Source of the DNA: Myxococcota bacterium
Lineage (GTDB): Bacteria; Myxococcota_C; UBA6777
NCBI GenBank assembly: GCA_023150835.1
Contig: JAKLKB010000152.1
Coordinates: 1 to 15,144 of the forward strand
Direction of reading: 5' to 3'
DNA: 15,144 nucleotides
The position numbers and the translations under genes were made by a program. This document shows, piece by piece, positions 7,223-14,328 of this stretch. Below the pieces are notes generated by a model. The model was not told the DNA's origin. It did no database searches and saw only the letters and a program-made list of their open reading frames with translations. The stretch's first letter is position 1; each line of letters begins with the position of its first letter.

Positions 7223-8734
7223 CTATTTTAGATAACAGACCAAAGCGTGCTCGACGACGAGGGCGAGGTGACCGTGTGTTTCGGGGTTGGTGAGGACTTT
7301 TTCTTCTGCACGGTGGGTGGGGTAGCCCACGACGAGGCGCACAGCAGGGATCGGCGAGGCATCCAGCAACGGCACAGACGCTTTGCGTACACCGACGGTC
7401 GAACCTGCGAGGGTTTCTTTGGCCGAAGCGTTGGGCAAAAACCCTGCATTTTTCATAGCCGTTCCAAGGCAGGTCGCGAACTTCTCGGAGGCTTCGGCTT
7501 GTTTGTTTTGTTCGGAATAGATCACTTTGTAGCCCGCGATCGAATCGTTGTAAGTGATCTCTTTGTCGGCGACTTTTTCTTTGACGACACCTGCGGGGAA
7601 TTCTTTGATGCCATCGGCAAGATCGATCTGCAAGAGCAGCTTCGAGCGTTTTTTGGCCCGATCGACACGATCCTCGACAGAAGCCGCATCGTCCTTGCTT
7701 CGGGTCATGCCCACACGTTTTTTGAAGGCGAGGGTCTTCTCAAGAGCCTCTTTGATCGCTTGGGCGATCGTCAAGTTGAGTTGGCTTGCGGGGGTTTGTG
7801 TGGTGACTCCGAGGACACCTTTGGCTTCGCCGCCGTGATCGGGATCAAGAGCGATGCGAAAGCGCTTGTCTTTTGGTTTCCATTTGCGTTTGGGGTAAAG
7901 GATGTTGAGGGCTTGGGGGCGCGAAACCGCGACAGCACGGGGCTTGGGAGGCTCTTTGGGTTTGATGTCGAGTTTTTTGGGAAACCAGCCCGGGATGGTG
8001 AGTTCTTTGGGCTCGATCGCCGCTTCTTTTTGCTTGTCGGGCGTGAGCTTTCCCCATTCTTCTTGGGACTTCAAGCCTTTGGACCACGTTTGGTAGCCAT
8101 TCATCGAGATCGAGATGCGGATGATCTTGGCGGCGCGGCGCAAAGAAAAGCGGCGCGGAGTTTTGCCTGAGAGACGATTGATCTTGTTTTCACCGATACC
8201 GGGAAGCCCTGTCATATCCGCGATGATCTCAAACTCTGCGCCGTTGGGTTCGGTTTTGATCTCGACAGAAACCGTGTCGTCAGCGGGTCCACCTGAAAAA
8301 AGGTAGTACCCCGCCGCCCCAAGCAACAACACCGCAGCGATCGCGATCCAGAGATTGGAACGCTTGGACGCCGAGGCCACGGCGATCTCTTCTTGTCCCA
8401 ACCCCTCGAATCCATCGATATAAAGGGTGTTTGCGCGTAGCTCGATCGGGCGCACCACGATCAATGCGCCTTCTTGGACCTTTTGTGCAGAAAAGGCTTG
8501 TTGGCCCATGATCGGCGCTTCTTCGCCCTTGTTTCGGCAAGAATAGCGCCACTTGAGATCCACTTCTTTTCCTGTATTCGGATCGACGGCGCGAGTCGCG
8601 ATCTCTTTTTCTGTTCCTTGGAGTTGCTGGACCAGCCGACGAAAGACAGCCTCGGGTGTTTCATTCATTCCCATCTGGATGCGGTGGTGCATATTGCGCT
8701 TTCCCGTCCAGATCTCCCACAAGAATTCTTGCAT
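7223..8734 (-). CDS. Membrane protein with PEGA-like domain and degenerate Amidase_3-like domain
   Basis: 503 residues. Start: ATG at 8732-8734 with GGAGG five bases upstream; an in-frame GTG at 8800 lacks a good site. Residues 1-125 form a soluble, presumably cytoplasmic domain of unknown family; its size and the ALIVVRPIEL ending loosely recall ubiquitin-like (YukD-type) folds, which is speculative. A membrane span covers about 127-147 (LWIAIAAVLLLGAAGYYLF). Residues 155-215 look like a PEGA domain (IKTEPNGAEFEI to MNGYQTW) with an insertion. A charged Pro/Lys linker leads to 291-503, which follows N-acetylmuramoyl-L-alanine amidase (Amidase_3): ALDPDHGG, RVGMTRSKDD, EDRVDRAKK, GYKVIYSEQNKQAEA, RLVVGYPTHRAEE. 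Of the usual zinc and catalytic residues only His300 is evident; the Glu of the EKxLNL region, the His of SIHANA (here QIDLAD) and the Glu of LVExGF (here LVVGY) are missing. It is therefore probably a binding or sensing domain, third in an operon with two kinases. Confidence 0.8.
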   Translation of the reverse strand: MQEFLWEIWTGKRNMHHRIQMGMNETPEAVFRRLVQQLQGTEKEIATRAVDPNTGKEVDLKWRYSCRNKGEEAPIMGQQAFSAQKVQEGALIVVRPIELRANTLYIDGFEGLGQEEIAVASASKRSNLWIAIAAVLLLGAAGYYLFSGGPADDTVSVEIKTEPNGAEFEIIADMTGLPGIGENKINRLSGKTPRRFSLRRAAKIIRISISMNGYQTWSKGLKSQEEWGKLTPDKQKEAAIEPKELTIPGWFPKKLDIKPKEPPKPRAVAVSRPQALNILYPKRKWKPKDKRFRIALDPDHGGEAKGVLGVTTQTPASQLNLTIAQAIKEALEKTLAFKKRVGMTRSKDDAASVEDRVDRAKKRSKLLLQIDLADGIKEFPAGVVKEKVADKEITYNDSIAGYKVIYSEQNKQAEASEKFATCLGTAMKNAGFLPNASAKETLAGSTVGVRKASVPLLDASPIPAVRLVVGYPTHRAEEKVLTNPETHGHLALVVEHALVCYLK

Positions 8735-8847
8735 GTTTACCTCCATGCGCGAAAAAACATCAACGTTCGACATCGTTATCGGGCGTTTGTTCTGTATCAC
8801 AGCCCTCGATCAAGCGCAAAGTCTCGCCTTGGTTTGCGTCGATTGCC

Positions 8848-10206
8848 TCATGGATGTTCAAAGCACGACAAGCGCAACTCTGCTTGCCCCAAGGTGATCC
8901 AGTCCCCGTCTTGGAGCAGACTGCTGGTGGTCACAGAGCCGTTGACGCGAACAACCGCTCCTTCGATGCCTGTGATCGTGATCCATCCGTCTGGGGCGCA
9001 ATACACTTCGGCATGCAAAGGCAGCACACCCGAGAGATGCAGCGCCAACGAGGCTTCTTTTTGCGATCCGATCCGCAAGCGTTCTCCGCGCAACAGCCAC
9101 GCGACTTCGCGTGATTGTTCGCCTTCTTGCAGCAACAAAACCCCCAACGGCTGCTCTTGAGCCGCGATGACTTCGGCATCTGTCGCCACTTGGCTTTCGG
9201 GTGCGTAGGGGCTGGCAACAGAGCTTGCAGCCAGCGCCAACCACTTCGATATATCGGGCAATTCGGTCATGGTGGCATTAAAATCATCGGGGGTTAAGAT
9301 CTGCCTGCTTTCCCACAGACGCTCGCGCACATCCCCCAACGAAGCGGGCCGATCGAAGGTATCTTTGGCCATCATCTGCTGCAACAAGTCTTCGAGGGTC
9401 GTTCCGCTGAGTTCTCGGCGGAACTTGCGCAACAACGGGGGAGCGGCTGTCAGGTGCGCTCCCATGATCATGTAAGGGTTATCGCCTGCAAAGGGCAACG
9501 TCCCCGTGACCAACTGAAAGATAATGATCCCCAAAGCGTAGATATCGGTCGCTGGCCCCACCGAAGAAGCAGGGCCACGTATCTGCTCAGGGGCCATATA
9601 CAACGGCGTCCCCACCGAGATGCCGTGCAGCGTCAGCTTTCCCCCGACTTCTTCTTCCAAGAGCTTTCCGATGCCAAAGTCAAAGACTTTGATCACTTCC
9701 TTGCCATCGGCTTGTTGCTCCAAAAAGATATTTGCGGGTTTGAGATCGCGGTGGACGATCCCGCACAAGTGCGCGGATTCAAGGCCCGCACAAACTTGTA
9801 AGGCGATATCCAGCGATTGCTTGAGCGGTAGCCTTCCGCCGCGATCACGCATATACGATTCCAGTTCTTCGCCTTGCAAAAGCTCCGTCGCAAGGTAAAA
9901 ATGCACACGAGGATCAAAACCAAAATCAAAAAACTCGACGAGATTGGGATGATGCAAGCGGTTGGAGATCACGGCTTCACGGATGAAACGCCCCACATCT
10001 TGTCGTCGTCCACGCAGCTCGTGGCGCATGACCTTAAACGCCGCAGAACGGCCATCGTGGAGCCTTTCGGCACGATAGATCAGCCCCATTCCTCCTTCGG
10101 CCAGCAAAGACAGCACCCGAAAGCCCGCGATCTCCTCTCCCTCTAGGAGCCGTGTGCTTTCTTCGCTGTCGATGTTCCCCGTCTTCGCCTCGTCGTTCAC
10201 GATCAT
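8848..10206 (-). CDS. Serine/threonine protein kinase with C-terminal FHA-like domain
   Basis: 452 residues with the ATG at 10204-10206, which has GGGGAG just upstream. A TTG at 10242 overlapping the stop of the upstream kinase (TTGA) is an alternative start but has no ribosome site. The kinase domain spans about 29-300: glycine loop LAEGGMG, Lys58 in AAFKVM, IVHRDLKPANI with Asp154, VFDFG with Asp176, GTPLYMAPE, and DIYALGIIIFQLVTG. All catalytic residues are present, so an active Hanks-type kinase is expected. After a linker, about 366-448 reads as an FHA-like fold (LRGERLRIGS, PLHAEVY, VRVNG, LLQDGDWITLG). The usual FHA Arg after the Gly is Ser, and the Ser of the SxxH motif is not seen, so phosphothreonine binding is doubtful. 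No membrane segment was found. It lies 32 bases after kinase 1 and 113 bases before the pseudo-amidase gene. Confidence 0.93.
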   Translation of the reverse strand: MIVNDEAKTGNIDSEESTRLLEGEEIAGFRVLSLLAEGGMGLIYRAERLHDGRSAAFKVMRHELRGRRQDVGRFIREAVISNRLHHPNLVEFFDFGFDPRVHFYLATELLQGEELESYMRDRGGRLPLKQSLDIALQVCAGLESAHLCGIVHRDLKPANIFLEQQADGKEVIKVFDFGIGKLLEEEVGGKLTLHGISVGTPLYMAPEQIRGPASSVGPATDIYALGIIIFQLVTGTLPFAGDNPYMIMGAHLTAAPPLLRKFRRELSGTTLEDLLQQMMAKDTFDRPASLGDVRERLWESRQILTPDDFNATMTELPDISKWLALAASSVASPYAPESQVATDAEVIAAQEQPLGVLLLQEGEQSREVAWLLRGERLRIGSQKEASLALHLSGVLPLHAEVYCAPDGWITITGIEGAVVRVNGSVTTSSLLQDGDWITLGQAELRLSCFEHP

Positions 10207-10238
10207 CGAACTCCCCTCACCGTCGGTGAACTCTTGGA

Positions 10239-11897
10239 TCAAGCCGGTCTGATGGGCTTTTTAATTGACGGCGCACCTTGCTCTTGAACGGGCTGTGTCG
10301 GCAACATCCCCGATCCCTTTTGTTGCGTGCGTTGGTACCATTGCCACCCCAACAACCCCATCCCCCCCAACAAGATCCCGAGCAACAAAGCCCACACCAA
10401 GGTCTTCCAAGAAGACGCGACGGTCGGAGCGGTGGGATGGCCTTGGGCGGTGGGATGGCCTTGGGCGGTGGGATGGCCTTGGGTGGTGGGAGACGGGCTG
10501 CGCGCAGGCAAAGGCGGTAGGGGCGTGATCTTTGACTGCGCGAGCAAACTCACATGGCCACCCGAGCCTTTTTGCGACCATGCAGCGCGGACTTGCTCGG
10601 ATTCATTGCGACCGATCAGCATGGTATCGAGGTTGGGATCACCGCCTGCGGCTTCTTGTGGGATATCGGCTGTTTCAACCACAGTATGCGAGACTTCGTC
10701 GTCTGCGTCGTCTGCGTGGGCGACAGAAAAAGACGGAGCGGGAGCCTTGGCGCGGGACTGGAAACTGTGGCTCTGTTCGACGGGTGGGGAGGTGGGCGGG
10801 TAAGACATACTGCTCGGAGTATCGACCGCTTCCGCCCCCGCCCCCGCAAAATAGCCGTAAGACGCACTTGCGGCACCGTACATCGGCGCAGGCGTCGACT
10901 GGGACGCATAGCCCGGCCCCACAGCGTCCCATGCTCCCGAAGGCATTTTTTCGTACTGGGCTGCTGTCTCAAACAAACGATAAAAGTCGGCAGCATGGGC
11001 TGGACGGCCTTCTTTTTCTTTCGCAAGCGAACTGAGGATCAACGCTTCCATCTGCGCCGAAAAAGGGCGACCCATGCTCGAAAGCGTGGGGGGTTCTTTT
11101 TTGACGTGCATATACAACAAGCGCGCCAACTGTTTGGACTCAAAAGGCAACCGACCCGTCAACAGCCAAAACACCATCACACCGAGCGAATACAGATCAG
11201 AGCGCGCATCGACTTCGCTATGACGGCCTCGCGCTTGTTCGGGACTCATAAAGCGAGGCGATCCGACGATCTGCCCTGTCACGGTCATCTGCTCGCCGCC
11301 TTCGGCTTGCAGGACTTTGGCGATCCCAAAATCAAGGATCTTGACGATATCATCTTGCTCGAAACGCTTGATCAGCAGGATATTCGAGGGTTTGAGATCG
11401 CGGTGAACGATCATCAACGAATGGGCGCGCTGCAAGGCAGAACAGATCTGGCGGAGTATCGGCAACAAGCGAGATATCGGCATCCCGTTGGGATAGGCGC
11501 GCATCGCATCGGAAAGCGATTCTCCATCAAGGAATTCCATGATGTAAAAAAAGCCGAGGGCGTCATCGTAGCCAAAGTCGTAGATCTGAACGACATTCTC
11601 ATGATTGATCTGACTACAGACTTGGGCTTCTCGGCGAAATCGCCCCACCAACTGCTCGTCTGTAATAAACTTTTTGCGCAGGATCTTGACCGCTGCAAAG
11701 TTGCCTTCGAGTTCTGTGTGGCTGGCGAGATAAACAACTCCAAACCCCCCCTTACCGATGGGCTTGATCAGACGATAGCGCCCCACTTGGTGGCCCAAAT
11801 AAGCGTCGTCAGAGGTCGTAAGTTGCGCGTGATCCACCGAACAATAGTATGTTTCTTCGGGATAACGGCGACCGCAAGTAGGACAGATCATGGCCAT
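10239..11897 (-). CDS. Transmembrane serine/threonine protein kinase with N-terminal zinc ribbon
   Basis: 552 residues. The N-terminus has a short zinc-ribbon-like motif, CPTCGRRYPEETYYCSVDH, with Cys5, Cys8, Cys19 and perhaps His23 as ligands, common on myxobacterial-type kinases. The kinase domain spans about 41-310: GKGGFG (48-53), Lys71 in AAVKIL, IVHRDLKPSNI with Asp167, ILDFG with Asp189, SPRFMSPE and DLYSLGVMVFWLLTG. All catalytic residues are intact. A Pro/Ser/Ala-rich low-complexity region (about 315-495) follows, including three GHPTAQ-type hexapeptides. One membrane span lies at about 499-519 (TLVWALLLGILLGGMGLLGW), with a short tail after it, probably periplasmic. The start is ATG at 11895-11897, or the ATG two codons later; no clear ribosome site precedes it. 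First of the three-gene cluster. Confidence 0.94.
   Translation of the reverse strand: MAMICPTCGRRYPEETYYCSVDHAQLTTSDDAYLGHQVGRYRLIKPIGKGGFGVVYLASHTELEGNFAAVKILRKKFITDEQLVGRFRREAQVCSQINHENVVQIYDFGYDDALGFFYIMEFLDGESLSDAMRAYPNGMPISRLLPILRQICSALQRAHSLMIVHRDLKPSNILLIKRFEQDDIVKILDFGIAKVLQAEGGEQMTVTGQIVGSPRFMSPEQARGRHSEVDARSDLYSLGVMVFWLLTGRLPFESKQLARLLYMHVKKEPPTLSSMGRPFSAQMEALILSSLAKEKEGRPAHAADFYRLFETAAQYEKMPSGAWDAVGPGYASQSTPAPMYGAASASYGYFAGAGAEAVDTPSSMSYPPTSPPVEQSHSFQSRAKAPAPSFSVAHADDADDEVSHTVVETADIPQEAAGGDPNLDTMLIGRNESEQVRAAWSQKGSGGHVSLLAQSKITPLPPLPARSPSPTTQGHPTAQGHPTAQGHPTAPTVASSWKTLVWALLLGILLGGMGLLGWQWYQRTQQKGSGMLPTQPVQEQGAPSIKKPIRPA
10431..10484. repeat. Three tandem 18-bp repeats inside the kinase 1 gene
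   Basis: Unit GGTGGGATGGCCTTGGGC at 10431-10448, 10449-10466 and 10467-10484; the third ends in T. A partial fourth unit (GGTGGGA) follows. The period is six codons, so copy-number change keeps the kinase frame. On the coding strand it specifies the repeated hexapeptide PTAQGH in the low-complexity linker just before the membrane span. Confidence 0.95.
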
Positions 11898-12161
11898 AAT
11901 GAATGCTCGCGATCACGCAGTCCGACGCGATCGCATTCCTCCTTCCTTAACCAAGGCGCTCCCTCAAAACAAAGGCATCCAAAACAGGCGTCCCACCTTG
12001 ACGCTCCAAGCCCATAAACCAACCAGCGTTGGGCTTGGAGATCTGTCGATCTTGCGGAAGCAAGGACCTTTTCTGGCCCACAAACCAAAAACGGCTCGAT
12101 TCGTCCACAAGCCAAAAACGGCTCGATAGTATCACCTTTCCACTCCAAGGCAAAGATTTTC
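11898..12161. other. Non-coding gap between Cys-rich gene and kinase 1
   Basis: 264 bases without a convincing gene. It holds a 27-bp-period tandem repeat at 12078-12127 and, near kinase 1, AAGGAAGGAGG (minus strand, about 11938-11948) followed almost at once by ATG at 11934-11936. That ATG opens only seven codons (MRSRRTA) and stops at 11913-11915, in the same frame as the kinase. The short ORF may be chance. No clear promoter or terminator was recognised. Short open frames through the repeat differ in every frame and have no recognisable homology. Confidence 0.5.
12078..12127. repeat. Two tandem copies of a 27-bp-period repeat
   Basis: The 23-base segments 12078-12100 and 12105-12127 differ at one base and are separated by TCGT. 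Each contains CCAAAAACGGCTCGAT. In the second unit GCC-AAAAAC-GGC could form a very small hairpin. It lies 35 bases beyond the stop of the Cys-rich gene. Confidence 0.9.
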
Positions 12162-12917
12162 TCAACGACAACACCCCGCAACACAGCTTGTGTAGCCTCG
12201 ATTTTGGCAATCACTTTCAAGCACACACGCCAACGTCTGACAGGTGGGGCCTTGGCTTTGGACGCGGCACACGCCCGAAGTGCAGGCCCCGTTGCAAGAA
12301 AGACAATCCGCATTGGACTGACAGACTTTGCTTTGACAAGCATCTCCTGCGATCTTCTGACAGCGGCCCATCTCGCAAAGCAAGCTACATGCGCTGCAAT
12401 CACTCGCTTTTGTACACGGCATCCCGATCTGGCAAGAGCTTGTTGCAGAACAATTGCCTGCATTGGGGTTGCAACAGGCTTGTTCGCGGCAGAGATACCC
12501 CGCCAAACAATCGTTGTCTTGCGTGCATACCTTGCGCAGCTCACACACGCGCACACTCCCGCTACCCGTGCAGATCCAGCCTCGGCCACAGTCGCTATCG
12601 CTTTGACAGGTCCGGATATCTCGTTTGTAGCAGACGCAATTCCCGCAGCCTTCGTAAGGGTAGTTGCAATCTGCGTCGTCTTTGCAGGCGCAGGTTTTTT
12701 CTGGGAGAGCTTCTTGGGTCGCCTTGCATCGACCTTCACAGGTCCCCAGATTGGCGTAGCATTCGGGCTTGTCGAATACACAACTCATCCCCGCACCACA
12801 CTCATAACCATGCGAGCAAACACCGGGTTCTTGGGAAGGCAACACACAATGCACCACACTCCACCACACCAACACCAAACCGCCCCACACGCCCATCATC
12901 CGCAACATACTTGTCAT
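12162..12917 (-). CDS. Cysteine-rich exported protein
   Basis: 251 residues from the ATG at 12915-12917, which has AAGGA seven bases upstream; a TTG at 12941 is less likely. The N-terminus is a signal sequence, with a hydrophobic stretch MMGVWGGLVLVWWSVV. It ends at a Cys (VVHC, residue 24) that could be a lipoprotein cysteine, but His before it is atypical, so signal peptidase I cleavage is equally possible. By my count 41 of 251 residues are Cys. They recur in modules of the form CxSDSDCGRGWIC, CTQDNDCLAGYLC and CQSNADCLSC, resembling the Dickkopf-N-like Cys-rich repeats common in Myxococcota secreted proteins. The protein ends with CCR. It is probably a disulfide-rich surface or secreted protein; ligand unknown. 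The next gene downstream is kinase 1, 264 bases away on the same strand, but co-transcription is not shown. Confidence 0.8.
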   Translation of the reverse strand: MTSMLRMMGVWGGLVLVWWSVVHCVLPSQEPGVCSHGYECGAGMSCVFDKPECYANLGTCEGRCKATQEALPEKTCACKDDADCNYPYEGCGNCVCYKRDIRTCQSDSDCGRGWICTGSGSVRVCELRKVCTQDNDCLAGYLCREQACCNPNAGNCSATSSCQIGMPCTKASDCSACSLLCEMGRCQKIAGDACQSKVCQSNADCLSCNGACTSGVCRVQSQGPTCQTLACVLESDCQNRGYTSCVAGCCR

Positions 12918-13161
12918 CACCCTATCCTTTTCTCTTCCCAAAGCACCCTATGCTCGGCTATTTGCACTCTGTTCTCGGAGAAAAACTAGCCCGTCACGTC
13001 CAGCAAAGCTATGCTTCTCCTGTGCAAAGCACAAGGAACCCACAAAAAACAAGCGTTGTCTCGCTTTTTGTGCGCTGTCTTTCACAGGCCCAAACGAACG
13101 GCCAAACAGCCAAAGCCCAAACGACCTGCGCTGTTGATCACCCATCCCAAAGGAGCTTCCC
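12918..13161. other. Divergent intergenic region
   Basis: 244 bases between the minus-strand Cys-rich gene and the plus-strand LD-carboxypeptidase gene, so it should contain two outward promoters; I could not identify convincing -35/-10 pairs. It contains an imperfect inverted repeat (CACAAAAA..GCG at about 13041-13055 against CGCTTTTTGTG at about 13062-13072). AAGGAG at 13150-13155 is the ribosome site for the carboxypeptidase. Confidence 0.5.
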
Positions 13162-14328
13162 TTGTCAGCATCGACCCTTGCCCCTGCGTGCCGCGCAGGG
13201 GATCGCGTAGCCATCGTCGCCCCAGCGGGGCCCTTTTCGCACGAACACCTGTTGCGCGGCTGTGCTTTGTTGCGTGCGTGGTCGCTTGAGCCTGTGTTTG
13301 ATCCTGCGATCCTCGCACGATGGGGCTACCTTGCGGGACAAGACGATCTGCGTGCGCGTCTATTGACCGAAGCATGGGAAGATCCTTCGGTGCGTGCCAT
13401 CCTCTGTGCGCGAGGTGGCTACGGCTCAATGCGTCTGCTCGATCGCCTTCCGACGCAGAGATTTGCCCAGCACCCCAAGCGCTTCTTTGGTTTTAGCGAC
13501 ATCACGTTGCTGTTAAACGCGCTGGTTCGGGACGCGGGGCTGATCAGCTTTCACAGCCCGATGATCGCAAGTCCCTTGTTTTTTGAGGGTTCGCCTGCAA
13601 GCCAAGACGCGCTCAAACAGGCCCTTTTTGGCGAGACCCTTTCGGATATCTATGCGCCGCTTTTGGGAACGTGGGTACAAGGAAGCCGTCAGACGGGGCG
13701 TTTGTTGGGAGGCAATCTTTCCTTGATCGCTTCAGCCATCGGCACACCTTGGGAGATCACCGATCAGCCGATCATCTTGTTGCTTGAAGAAGTTAGCGAA
13801 CCACCCTACCGCATCGATCGGATGCTCCAACAGCTCCGATACAGCGGCTTTTTGGAGCGTGTCGTCGGGATCGCCCTCGGTGATATGGGCGCTTATCAAG
13901 ACCAGTACCAACGCTACACCACCCAAGAGATGTGGCTCGAACGCTTGGCGTTGCCCCCAACATGCGCGTTGCTTTGTGACCTTCCGATCGGCCATATCGA
14001 CGATCACCGCAGCGTTCCCTTGGGAGCGTGGATGACCCTTGACCCACAAGAGGCCAGTCTTCGCATCGCAAACGCCCAAGAGATCGCAAACGCCCAAGAG
14101 ATCGCGAACGCCCAAGAGATCGCGAACGCCCAAGAGATCGCGAACGCCCAAGAGATCGCGAACGCCCAAGAGATCGCGAACGCCCGAGACAGCAACAACA
14201 CCCGAGACAGCAACGACATCCGCAAGGGCCAAGCCGCTCACTTTTCGGATCCCAGCGAAGCGAGCCACGCGAGTCCATCGGATCCTTCGGAACCATCGCC
14301 CCATTCAACACAAAGGAGGCGCAGATGA
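13162..14328 (+). CDS. LD-carboxypeptidase, S66 family, with repeat tail
   Basis: S66 serine peptidases of the LdcA/MccF type cleave the L,D bond that releases the terminal D-Ala from murein tetrapeptides during peptidoglycan recycling. Start: TTG at 13162 with AAGGAG six bases upstream. The family core occupies residues 1-300. It opens with GDRVAIVAPAGP, then ARGGYGSMRLL, then FFGFSDIT with nucleophile Ser112, LLLEEVSEPPYRIDRML with the catalytic Glu (209 or 210), and LPIGHIDDHRSVPLG with His278. The triad is thus complete. Residues 302-340 are six and a half copies of IANAQE encoded by an 18-bp repeat, followed by a Ser/Pro/Asp-rich tail ending in QRRRR; this roughly 88-residue extension is beyond the normal domain. 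No signal peptide is seen, so a cytoplasmic location is likely, as for LdcA. An MccF-like role on other peptides cannot be excluded. Its stop overlaps the next gene. Confidence 0.92.
   Translation: MSASTLAPACRAGDRVAIVAPAGPFSHEHLLRGCALLRAWSLEPVFDPAILARWGYLAGQDDLRARLLTEAWEDPSVRAILCARGGYGSMRLLDRLPTQRFAQHPKRFFGFSDITLLLNALVRDAGLISFHSPMIASPLFFEGSPASQDALKQALFGETLSDIYAPLLGTWVQGSRQTGRLLGGNLSLIASAIGTPWEITDQPIILLLEEVSEPPYRIDRMLQQLRYSGFLERVVGIALGDMGAYQDQYQRYTTQEMWLERLALPPTCALLCDLPIGHIDDHRSVPLGAWMTLDPQEASLRIANAQEIANAQEIANAQEIANAQEIANAQEIANAQEIANARDSNNTRDSNDIRKGQAAHFSDPSEASHASPSDPSEPSPHSTQRRRR
14065..14190 (+). repeat. 18-bp tandem repeat array inside the LD-carboxypeptidase gene
   Basis: Six near-perfect units of ATCGCGAACGCCCAAGAG from 14065 to 14172; the first two have A in place of G at position 6. 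A seventh, diverged at its end, lies at 14173-14190, and two more degenerate 18-base units (AGCAACAACACCCGAGAC type) run to 14226. The period is six codons and encodes IANAQE, so unit gain or loss is frame-neutral. Confidence 0.97.

Noticed and set aside
10554-12017. A 487-codon plus-strand open frame
   Set aside because: It is wholly antisense to kinase 1, whose conserved kinase motifs are continuous. The antisense product is rich in His, Arg and Gln with no family motif, typical of a shadow frame.
12029-13210. A 393-codon plus-strand open frame and a 297-codon minus-strand frame at 11888-12781
   Set aside because: Both overlap the Cys-rich gene in other frames. Only the 12162-12917 frame has a signal sequence, a ribosome site and a regular Cys pattern.
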